Source: Thiocystis minor
GTDB taxonomy: Bacteria; Pseudomonadota; Gammaproteobacteria; Chromatiales; Chromatiaceae
DNA: 32,779 bases
NCBI RefSeq assembly: GCF_016653465.1
Contig: NZ_NHSQ01000135.1
Coordinates: 1-32,779, forward strand
Direction of reading: 5' to 3'
The position numbers and the translations under genes were made by a program. The notes below the pieces were generated by a model. It was given only the letters and a program-made list of their open reading frames with translations. It searched no databases and was not told the origin of the DNA. Positions 1-6,743 of this stretch are shown piece by piece (within the stretch, counting starts at the first letter, position 1; the number at the start of each line of letters is the position of its first letter).

Positions 1-279
1 GAAGTTCAACTCGGTGGTGTCCTGCACGCACAGCACCACCGGCTGGCTCGCCATGCGTTCGCGCGTGCATTGGCGATGCGGTTCCAGGATATCCATCCAC
101 TCGAACGTCTCCTGGGACAGAAAGCGATACGCCGCCTGGGTCTCCGCCCAACCATGACACGCACCCGGAATGCTCGCCGTGGGTCGCTCGGCCAGACGCT
201 CCACCAATTGAACCACCCGCCGATCGCGGCGCGCGTCGCCCAGAGCGATCCCGCGAAATTCGTCTTCTGCCCAGCCCAT
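1..279 (-). CDS. IS4-family (Tn5-like) transposase, N-terminal fragment cut by window edge
   Basis: The minus frame beginning at an ATG at 279 gives 93 residues and is still open at base 1. It starts MGWAEDEFRGIALGD, continues through RRVVQLVERLAERPTASIP and HGWAETQAAYRFL, and reaches VLCVQDTTELNF at the edge. This is the N-terminal DNA-binding region of Tn5/IS50-type IS4 transposases followed by the first catalytic Asp (the D of QDTTEL, residue 87). A GGGGA ribosome site lies just upstream of the ATG. The remaining catalytic core lies outside the window, so I cannot say whether the transposase is intact. The gene follows, on the same strand, the truncated SBD gene, which suggests the insertion sequence landed in that gene. 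Family assignment is firm; the subgroup is not. Confidence 0.85.
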   Translation of the reverse strand, partial: MGWAEDEFRGIALGDARRDRRVVQLVERLAERPTASIPGACHGWAETQAAYRFLSQETFEWMDILEPHRQCTRERMASQPVVLCVQDTTELNF

Positions 280-441
280 GCGATCCCCAATGAACGTGAA
301 TGCTCAAACCTATTTTACCCGCACACGGGGAGTTGTGTGTAATGGGATGCGTTAATCCCTGCTTAACCCACCACCGTGTGATATGCGCGGTTTCTGAGCC
401 GATCAATCCAATTTCTTTCGTATCTGTAGCCATAGAGTCAT
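1..441 (-). mobile_element. One end of an IS4-family insertion sequence (inner boundary approximate)
   Basis: From the transposase start (279) to about 441 there is no gene. Similarity of the upstream gene to SBD proteins ends near 437-441. There, on the minus strand, the sequence TGACTCT occurs, resembling the outer end of IS50 (CTGACTCT), so I place the element's end there. A degenerate inverted repeat lies at 343-370 (TGGG..GTTAA facing TTAACCCA). The other end and any target duplication lie outside the window, so the boundary is an inference. Confidence 0.5.
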
Positions 442-892
442 CTCTTAAAAGTAGAGCCCTGCGGATTCGAGTGCGCCTTTCTTCTGTAAAAAATTTATTT
501 AACAAATCATCTGAAATCGACAATACTATATTTTTATCCGTCAGAAACATATCATACAAATCAAGATTGAACCCTCCTAAAATCTGTTCGTTAAGTTCGC
601 CGATCAATACGTCACCGGAAGCGGTTTTCGTCAATAACTCAAAACCATTAACCTCCCAAATATTATCACTCACCAAACGAGCAAACGGATATTGAAGATG
701 AAGCGGTTGATCAGAAAACGGAACCATCCTTGACGCTTCCTCATAACATCGAAAAGATGCCAGCCTCTCTTTCCCATGAAAACAACGTGCAAGCGCAATC
801 AATAAAAGAGCAGGCTTGTTAATCGAATAAAAGCCACCTTGTTTGTGAACTCGTATAGACAGAAAAGCAGAACGAACAACCTTTCTATCCAT
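437..892 (-). pseudogene. SBD-type phosphorothioated-DNA-binding restriction protein, truncated after its reader domain
   Basis: The minus frame opens with ATG at 892, only 2 bases after the sspD stop, so it belongs to the same operon. It stays open past the window edge, but family-like sequence lasts only about 152 residues. Visible motifs are NKPALLLIALARC (residues ~25-37), LQYPFARLVSDNIWEV (~67-81), GELNEQILGGFNLDLY (~98-113) and a C-terminal FFTEERRTRIRRALLL. From memory this order (KPLLLLLALGR, YPFxRL, WEV, GGF) matches the sulfur-binding domain of McrA-like HNH endonucleases that recognise phosphorothioate DNA. The HNH nuclease part expected downstream is absent and is replaced by the insertion sequence. 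The coding DNA is strikingly AT-rich compared with sspABC. As it stands it could encode only a DNA reader without nuclease, fused to a tail read from the IS. Family call is likely but unproven. Confidence 0.68.
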
Positions 893-894
893 GG

Positions 895-1698
895 CTACAA
901 GAAACAAACAAGACAGGCTTCGTCGTCGCCATGGTTTGAATATTCATCGAAAAGCTTTTTCTTGGGTTTTCTATCTTCTTTATCCTGCTGAATTTTTGCA
1001 TTCGCAAGTATCTCGTCAGCCCGAGCGAGCATATCGTCAAGATTTTCACCTTGAGACCAAGTGTGTTGACGACCTGCATCACGGTGAAATTGTTCATACT
1101 CCCTGGCCTTATCAAAAAGCGCGGGATATTTCCGAGCGAGCTTTACCCATTCATCTTTTCGTTGAAAGAAACAAAAATAACATCCAGAACGGCTTCTCCA
1201 TTCATAATATTTTGGCATTCCTAAACCGGAAGAATTCAAAATGTCTTCCACCATATCGCGCGTAATGCCATCTTCGATAAACGGATATCTAGCCGAAATG
1301 TTTGGCTTTGTTGATAAATAACCTTGTCGATGTTGCTCATCGGCACGAATTGCAACGTAAGTAATCGCCGTATCACTTCCAACATATTCTTCAAAAGGTC
1401 GAATTTTTAGTTCTGAAGTACACCATCGCGTCTTTGCTGTAGGCAAGAAATTCCCATTAAGCTGAAGATAAAACTCAAAGCTTTTTTTCGCATTCAACCG
1501 CACAATCGGCTTCCCAAGATAATCCTCCAGCAAATCGACAAACTCCAGCGTTTCCGGCAATTCGGCTCCGGTATCGGCAAAGAAGTATTCCATTTCCGGA
1601 ATCCGGTCGCGCAGATAAATCGCAAGCGCGGAGCTATCCTTGCCACCGGAAAGCCCCAAAAGATGACGCACTGGGCGCTTTGAATTGGTTTCAGTCAT
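895..1698 (-). CDS. sspD: SspD, PAPS-reductase-family (DndC-like) ATP pyrophosphatase of DNA phosphorothioation
   Basis: This 267-aa protein carries the PP-loop SGGKDSS at residues 17-23, which activates a phosphate by adenylation in the PAPS-reductase/adenine-nucleotide alpha-hydrolase superfamily. Two CxxC pairs (C173/C176 in GCYFC and C262/C265 at the extreme C-terminus) plus C93 (RWCTSELK) could hold an iron-sulfur cluster, as in DndC. I chose the ATG at 1698: the frame is open upstream to 1821, but those 41 codons are translated repeat hairpins. In the Ssp pathway SspD is the sulfur-insertion partner of the desulfurase SspA. It lies behind the other ssp genes on the same strand, separated by two small genes and a repeat, and its stop is 2 bases from the SBD gene. 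It is AT-richer than sspABC. A bona fide assimilatory PAPS reductase is unlikely given the neighbours and the cysteine pattern. Confidence 0.82.
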   Translation of the reverse strand: MTETNSKRPVRHLLGLSGGKDSSALAIYLRDRIPEMEYFFADTGAELPETLEFVDLLEDYLGKPIVRLNAKKSFEFYLQLNGNFLPTAKTRWCTSELKIRPFEEYVGSDTAITYVAIRADEQHRQGYLSTKPNISARYPFIEDGITRDMVEDILNSSGLGMPKYYEWRSRSGCYFCFFQRKDEWVKLARKYPALFDKAREYEQFHRDAGRQHTWSQGENLDDMLARADEILANAKIQQDKEDRKPKKKLFDEYSNHGDDEACLVCFL

Positions 1699-1732
1699 GC
1701 GATTATTCCTCTTGGCCTGTCTCGTTGGCTCG

Positions 1733-1837
1733 TTCCCACGCTCCAGCGTGGGAATGCCATCGCACCGCTCCAGTGGTGCGTATCGGTGACGCGACGCTGG
1801 AGCGTCGCGATGTGCTCCCACGCCGGAGCGTGGGAGC
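1733..1837. repeat. Cluster of four GC-rich hairpins, dispersed intergenic repeat type
   Basis: Four palindromes follow one another: 1733-1754 (TTCCCACGCTCCAGCGTGGG plus two bases), 1761-1780, 1791-1808 and 1814-1837. Each has a core related to GCTCC/GGAGC, and the outer two repeat the CCCACGC..GCGTGGG theme. From memory this CTCGTTCCCACGCTCC unit is common between genes of Chromatiaceae and related bacteria. Here it sits upstream of sspD within the ssp transcription unit, where the folded RNA could affect stability or polarity. Confidence 0.85.
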
Positions 1838-1870
1838 TAGAGAAACGCGCTGATTCGACCTTCGGTTTCT

Positions 1871-2086
1871 CTATTCGTGATCCTGAGTTCGCCTTGCTTT
1901 GATCTCCGCGATGATTTGCCTTGCCGTCATCTCTTTGAATAGAGAGTCACGTTCAGCAGTGTCATTCCCATTTCCAACACGGAACTGACTTAAGAAACGG
2001 ATGGTATCGACGACACCGATTTCTTTCACCAATACATCTTTGGCTCGCTGGTTGATTTCCGATATAGGATGAATACGTGTCGTCAT
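1871..2086 (-). CDS. Small unknown protein (71 aa) between sspC and sspD
   Basis: The product reads MTTRIHPISEINQRAKDV and then VKEIGVVDTIRFLSQF, ending KEMTARQIIAEIKARRTQ. I recall similar 60-75-aa proteins (GVVDTIRFLNQF and a terminal EIK.RR) in cyanobacteria and gammaproteobacteria, without known function. The ATG at 2086 is preferred over the longer frame from 2146 because the conserved part begins at MTTRIHP. It has no signal peptide or membrane segment. It follows the 57-aa gene by 86 bases on the same strand and may be paired with it. Whether it belongs functionally to the phosphorothioation system or is a passenger cannot be told from sequence. Confidence 0.65.
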   Translation of the reverse strand: MTTRIHPISEINQRAKDVLVKEIGVVDTIRFLSQFRVGNGNDTAERDSLFKEMTARQIIAEIKARRTQDHE

Positions 2087-2172
2087 TTTAAGTGATTTCC
2101 GGGAAAGATATGAATTCCATTTTATACATCCCAGATCCGCCGACATCCTGTTGGCGGAATTGCCAGAATGCC

Positions 2173-2346
2173 TTAGGCAACATGACGCTCGGCAGGCTTG
2201 CGTGGCGGCCGAGTGATCATGGTTCGACCTGATGACGTTTGCTTCTGACGAATGTCTTCACAGATTGCATGAAGATCATCGTTAAATTTCTTTGCGCATT
2301 CGTCTCGAAGGCGATGAATCTCTTCAACGATGGGATCACGCCACAT
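2173..2346 (-). CDS. Small unknown protein (57 aa) just downstream of sspC
   Basis: An ATG at 2346 opens a 57-codon frame: MWRDPIVEEIHRLRDEC, then FNDDLHAICEDIRQKQ, then SSGRTMITRPPRKP and a TAA. Its opening WRDPIVEEIHRLRDE and the FNxDLHAICEDIR stretch match, from memory, a widespread family of tiny proteins in cyanobacteria and gammaproteobacteria with no assigned role. It looks helical and charged, with a basic tail. It starts 30 bases after the sspC stop on the same strand, so it is likely cotranscribed with the ssp genes. It and the 71-aa gene may form an independent two-gene unit inserted between sspC and sspD. Confidence 0.65.
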   Translation of the reverse strand: MWRDPIVEEIHRLRDECAKKFNDDLHAICEDIRQKQTSSGRTMITRPPRKPAERHVA

Positions 2347-2376
2347 CGATTAGCCCTCCATCAATTCAAGTGAATT

Positions 2377-5300
2377 TCATGACTTGCTTTCAAACTCATG
2401 CTCGGACATGCGTTCAAATAATGCCGCGACCACCGCGAGCCGCGTCGTTTCATCGAGATCCGCCAATCCCTCGGCGATGCTGGCCGCCTTGCGCGCGGCG
2501 CTCTGGCGCTGTTCGGACGAGAGCTGAATGACCCGGCTGATCTCGCCCTGTTTGGCATCCACCCGTTTCAACAGGATCGTGCCATTGAGGCGCGTGGCGT
2601 CGGGCATGGCGAGCCGTAGCTTTTCGAGATCCCTGAGCTGGGCGCTGAGTTCATGCAGTCGCAATTCGGCGGCGAGCCGCGTTTCCTCGCGCCATTTGGC
2701 CGGCGGCGACTTGCCGATCAGGGTCGCGACCGATTCCAGCCAGGCGTCATCGGTCCGCTGCGCCGGATCGCTGAGACGCCGGATCAGCGCGCCCAGTCCC
2801 ATGCGGTCGGGGGTATAGCGGTCCAGGCCGCGATAGCGTTCGATCACGGCGAGGCGCAGATCGCCGAGGCTGGCGGTGTCGGTGTCCAGCAAGGCGGTGC
2901 CGAGCTGTTGCCGCCAGCCGTCGAGCAGCGCGGGATAGGCGTTTTTCAGCTCGTGTAGCGCCTTGACCAATGCCTGGATGAAGCGCTCGGCGAGCGCGGG
3001 ATCGGCGGCGGCGAAGGTCTCCGCCGTGAAGCCGCAGGCGGCGGGCAAGGCGTCGAACAGCAGGACGCCGGGGCTGCGGGCCTGTCGGAAGGCGGCGCGC
3101 ACGCGCTCGGCCTCCGGGCTGAGTCCGGCGCAATGCAAACTGTAGTCGGGCAGGTCGGCGATAAAGCGCACCAGCGGGCGGACAATATCGAGCAGCGTGG
3201 CATCCTGACGCACCTGACCGACGACCGAGCGGATGTAGCGGTCGAAGAGTTCGCCGCGCAGTCCGGTGATCGCGAAGCGTTCGAGCGCGAACAGTGCCGG
3301 TCGGCGGCACAGCAGTTCGACCTGCTCGATGGTCAGTTCGTCGCAGAAGACGCCTTCCTGATAGAGCGCGACCTCGCGCCGGCTGGCCAGCAGATAGGCG
3401 ACGATCAGCACCGGCAGCGGTCCCAGTTTGGCGCCATAGGGCGGGCGTTGCAGCCGCTCATGGAGCGCGGTCAGGGCGACGTGAGCGCCGCCCGATTCGC
3501 CGAGCATGTCGGTAATCGCCTGCCACAGCGGGCGCAACCGGCAGGGATCGGACGCCGGCGGCGGATGGAAACCGAAACGTCCGTCCACCTCGCGATGCAG
3601 GCCGCTTTCTTTCAGGACCGAGAGATAGAGGCTCTTTTCCGCCGGGGTCTTGGCGATCCCGAGATCGGGCTGGTCGGCGGCGGTCAGCATGGCCGCGAGC
3701 AGTCGCTTGCGTCCGGTATTGGCGCTGGCCGAGGGTTGATCGCGGTTGATCAGTTCGTTGCGCAGGCGCGGCGCTTGCGGATAACAGCGGGTGTCGACCC
3801 ACTGCGAGAGCTGGCGTTGGAGATCGCGCCGGTCGCGCACCGGGCGTTCGTCGCCGCCCCAGAACCAGGTCAGGGTCTCGGGCGCGTCCAGCAGGGTGCG
3901 AATGAGTTGGGCGGTTTCGCGCTCGGCATGCGCGAGCCAGGCGCGATGCTCGCGCTGGGCGACGGGGTCTTGATGGAGCGCGGCGTGTCGCTTGGGCAAT
4001 TCCTGCAAGGCCATCCATGCGACGACGGCTTCGCGGAGGCTGTCGGTGAACCCGCAGCGCGCGACGACCGCGCGGGCGGGCATGTCGTCCAGCGGCGGAT
4101 CTTCGTGCTCCTCGGCCAGATAGAACCAGAGACGCAGTTCGCCGCCCTCCTCCGCCGTGGGTGGCCAGCGGTCGCGGGCGATAAAGGTCGGGAGGAAACT
4201 GCGCAGGGCGCCGGTGAGGATGGTGGAGCGGCGCGCGACGATGGGCTTGAAGGGCGCGATGCGATTGAGGATGTCGACCAGCGGCAGGTTGATCTGTTCG
4301 GCGATGGCTTCCTGGAGCGCGCCGCGCAGATCGAAATCGCTGCCGGCCCAGACGCGGTATTCCTGACTGTAGTGGCGGAACTGGATGATCGAAGCGGCTT
4401 CGAGCCGCGCCAGCAGGCTGTCGAGCGCGTCGCCGAAGAGGTTGGCGAGCAGGGCCGGGCTGGCCTTGAGTCCGCGTTGCGCGCCGATCAGGTTGAGCAG
4501 GCCGAGGGTTTTCAGGAGCTTGACGGCGGCATCGTCGGGCGTGGCGTCGAAGCGTTCGAGGGCGGTGATGACTTCGACCCAGCGGTGGGCGGTGAGCGGG
4601 TCGGAGAAGCCGGCGGTCTGGTTGAGGATGAAATAGTCGTACAGCTCCCAGGGCTCGATCCAGTCGCCCATGGAAAGCTGGCCGAGTCGTTCGGTCAGTC
4701 CGAAGGGCTCGCGGCTGCCCAGGTAGGAAAACAGGGTGCGCTCGTTCTGCGCCACTTTTTGACAGAGGACCGGCAGGATCAGCAGGGTCAAGGGGTGCAG
4801 CGGGTAACAGCGCGCGAACAGCCGCCGCGCCTGCGCCGGATCGAGCCCCAGCGGGAGCGCGCCCTCTGCGTCGAGCGTGGCGGTCGCGGTCGCCAGTTGG
4901 TCGGTCAGGTCGGCGGTCAGGTCGCCCTCGCGCGCGAAGGCCGCGGCGACGATGCGCAAGGCTTGTTCGGCGGGTTCGAGAAAGGCGATCGCGCCAAAGC
5001 GACCCTGGATCTTTTGCCATTCCTCGCGCAGTGTTTTGCTCAGACGGTGGCTGTAGTGCTCGAAGGCTTGATGGAGCATGACCACCAGATGCAGCGGCGC
5101 GGCGCTCGGTTCCTGCGCTTGCTCGGCCAGCAGTTGCAGCAGATGGATCTCGCGGTGCTGGGGGTGATAGGACTCGTATTCGAGAAATTTGCCGAGTTCG
5201 TCGATTTCGATCAGGAGTCCGTCGCCGCCCTGTTGCGACCACACGCGCTGCACCTGCCGGATCAGGGCCAATACTCGGTCCATCGGATGGCACGGTTCGG

Positions 5301-5769
5301 CGGCGTCGAGAATCTCCTTGATCAGCAGCGAGCCCAAGCTGCGTTTTTGGGCCGCCGCGCCGAGCGCCAGCAGAAACTGGCGCGTCAGCGAGTCGGGGAT
5401 GCCGTTGATTTGGATCGTCAAAAATCCGCGCGCGCCTTTCAATGCGTGCTGAAAGCGGTCGGCCAACGGCGGGCTATGCGTGCGCAGGATGGCGAGCGCG
5501 GCCTGATGGGCGGGCGTCTGCTCCGTGTTCACGAGCGCGGACAGGAAGAGTCCGAACGCGGATTTCCCGGTGCCGTAGGGGCCGATGAGCGCCTGGGCGC
5601 GTCCGCCGGTCTCCTGCTCCAGTCCGTCGAGAATCTGGGCGAGCGCCTGAAGCGCCCGCGAGGTGGGCAGATAGGCTTGAATCAGTTCCAGGCGGTCGCA
5701 GTCGCGCGGCAGGTTGATCGAGCGGGTATAGGCGCCCTGGATGCGGATGCATTGGTCTAGCGAGGTCAT
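2377..5769 (-). CDS. sspC: SspC, large P-loop ATPase of DNA phosphorothioation
   Basis: This 1130-aa protein has a Walker A GPYGTGKS at residues 63-70 and a Walker B LLIEIDE at 185-191 followed by LGKFLEYE. The rest is a long, mostly helical leucine/arginine-rich region with no motif I can name, so its body is family-level unknown. Its ATG overlaps the sspB stop in an ATGA junction (5766-5769), indicating translational coupling. A large ATPase directly behind a DUF4007 protein and a cysteine desulfurase, with a PAPS-reductase homologue downstream, matches the published order sspA-B-C-D for single-strand phosphorothioate modification. In that system SspC is thought to supply ATP-driven work for sulfur insertion. 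It resembles BREX/Pgl-type ATPases in layout, but the neighbours do not fit BREX. GC content is very high, unlike sspD. Confidence 0.8.
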   Translation of the reverse strand: MTSLDQCIRIQGAYTRSINLPRDCDRLELIQAYLPTSRALQALAQILDGLEQETGGRAQALIGPYGTGKSAFGLFLSALVNTEQTPAHQAALAILRTHSPPLADRFQHALKGARGFLTIQINGIPDSLTRQFLLALGAAAQKRSLGSLLIKEILDAAEPCHPMDRVLALIRQVQRVWSQQGGDGLLIEIDELGKFLEYESYHPQHREIHLLQLLAEQAQEPSAAPLHLVVMLHQAFEHYSHRLSKTLREEWQKIQGRFGAIAFLEPAEQALRIVAAAFAREGDLTADLTDQLATATATLDAEGALPLGLDPAQARRLFARCYPLHPLTLLILPVLCQKVAQNERTLFSYLGSREPFGLTERLGQLSMGDWIEPWELYDYFILNQTAGFSDPLTAHRWVEVITALERFDATPDDAAVKLLKTLGLLNLIGAQRGLKASPALLANLFGDALDSLLARLEAASIIQFRHYSQEYRVWAGSDFDLRGALQEAIAEQINLPLVDILNRIAPFKPIVARRSTILTGALRSFLPTFIARDRWPPTAEEGGELRLWFYLAEEHEDPPLDDMPARAVVARCGFTDSLREAVVAWMALQELPKRHAALHQDPVAQREHRAWLAHAERETAQLIRTLLDAPETLTWFWGGDERPVRDRRDLQRQLSQWVDTRCYPQAPRLRNELINRDQPSASANTGRKRLLAAMLTAADQPDLGIAKTPAEKSLYLSVLKESGLHREVDGRFGFHPPPASDPCRLRPLWQAITDMLGESGGAHVALTALHERLQRPPYGAKLGPLPVLIVAYLLASRREVALYQEGVFCDELTIEQVELLCRRPALFALERFAITGLRGELFDRYIRSVVGQVRQDATLLDIVRPLVRFIADLPDYSLHCAGLSPEAERVRAAFRQARSPGVLLFDALPAACGFTAETFAAADPALAERFIQALVKALHELKNAYPALLDGWRQQLGTALLDTDTASLGDLRLAVIERYRGLDRYTPDRMGLGALIRRLSDPAQRTDDAWLESVATLIGKSPPAKWREETRLAAELRLHELSAQLRDLEKLRLAMPDATRLNGTILLKRVDAKQGEISRVIQLSSEQRQSAARKAASIAEGLADLDETTRLAVVAALFERMSEHEFESKS

Positions 5770-6665
5770 GCCGTCTGGCTCCCGTAGTGCGTGCGGAGCA
5801 GGTCAAGCGGATCTTCGAGCGCGCCGCGCCGGTAGAGCTGATGGACGCCGGCGGTATCGCGCAGTTCGTAACTTCGTGGGTAAAGGTCCATGAGCTGTCC
5901 GAGGCTGTGCATCAGCCCTTCCTCGCTGAGCCGAAAGATCGCCCCCGGCGCGGCCCACTGGTCGCCGCCCTGGAGCAGGGATCGGATGGGCAGCGCCGGC
6001 TGATCGGGATCGGCCCGGAAGCGTTGCGCGAGCGCGAAATGCAGGGCGACGGGCGGCAGAAAGGCGCGGATCAGGCGCGGACTGCGGTACTGGCGCCCGG
6101 CGTCGACCTCGATGAGTTGCAGATGCGCGAGCGGGGAATCCAGGTGATCGTCGCCGCGCTCGACCTGGGGCGCATACATGCGCAGCAGGGTGGAGATGTC
6201 GGATTTCAGGGTGCTGTGCGAGCGGCGCGCCTTGAGTTCTTTCGCGACGAATTCGCTCAAGGCTTGCAGCGCCTCCTGTTCCTGAAAGCGCGGCATGGCG
6301 AAGCGGTCGAAGAACCAGAAAAAGCCGGTGGCCATCTCGGGGTTGGAGGCAATCAGCCAATGGAGGATCCAGAGCGTGGCCTCGTCTTCGAGATAGCGGT
6401 CGCCTGTCTCGCCCAACAAGACCTCGCCCAGTGCGGTAGGCGTGCCGATGCCGTCGGCGAATTCGACGATGCCGGTGACTTGCAGCCAATATTGAATGGC
6501 GTTCGCCATGTTGCGGCCAACGCCCAGATCCACCATCGCCTGCTCGGGACGGGTGAACAGGTCCGGGGTTTTCTGGATGGTCTCGAATCCCTTGGTCAAC
6601 CAGCCGTAGCGCAGCGGAAAGGTTTCGTGGCGTCCGAAGGTGGTTTTATTGCGATTGAGCTTCAA
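5766..6665 (-). CDS. sspB: SspB, DUF4007 protein, probable DNA-nicking component of phosphorothioation
   Basis: The 299-aa product opens with KTTFGRHETFPLRYGWLTKG (residues 7-26), the hallmark of the DUF4007 family, followed by DLFTRPEQAMVDLGVGRNM and, later, DEATLWILHWLIASNP. In the Ssp system the DUF4007 protein SspB was reported to nick DNA, which could open the strand for sulfur insertion; that role is assigned here by family and neighbourhood. The start is a TTG at 6665; no in-frame ATG precedes the conserved region, and an upstream GTG/CTG start cannot be excluded. It lies 78 bases after sspA, and its stop overlaps the sspC start. No frameshift or missing segment is seen. Confidence 0.82.
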   Translation of the reverse strand: MKLNRNKTTFGRHETFPLRYGWLTKGFETIQKTPDLFTRPEQAMVDLGVGRNMANAIQYWLQVTGIVEFADGIGTPTALGEVLLGETGDRYLEDEATLWILHWLIASNPEMATGFFWFFDRFAMPRFQEQEALQALSEFVAKELKARRSHSTLKSDISTLLRMYAPQVERGDDHLDSPLAHLQLIEVDAGRQYRSPRLIRAFLPPVALHFALAQRFRADPDQPALPIRSLLQGGDQWAAPGAIFRLSEEGLMHSLGQLMDLYPRSYELRDTAGVHQLYRRGALEDPLDLLRTHYGSQTA

Positions 6666-6743
6666 TGAAATGGCGTCCAGTGCGCGGGGGTTGTCGGTGC
6701 ATGGGGGACGGCGACCCCAGACGGGGATTCCGAACGACGCGGC

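Noticed and set aside
300-695. 131-aa plus-strand frame
   Set aside because: It is antisense to the SBD gene fragment and has no coding pattern.
895-1698. Assimilatory PAPS reductase (CysH)
   Set aside because: The cysteine pattern and operon context fit DndC/SspD; no sulfate-assimilation genes are adjacent.
3133-5760. 875-aa open frame on the plus strand
   Set aside because: It lies opposite sspC, has low-complexity Q/G/R/E composition and no motif; it is a GC-driven shadow.
2377-6665. BREX system (BrxC-like ATPase)
   Set aside because: No PglX methylase, PglZ or Lon-like gene; DUF4007, cysteine desulfurase and a DndC-like gene fit phosphorothioation instead.
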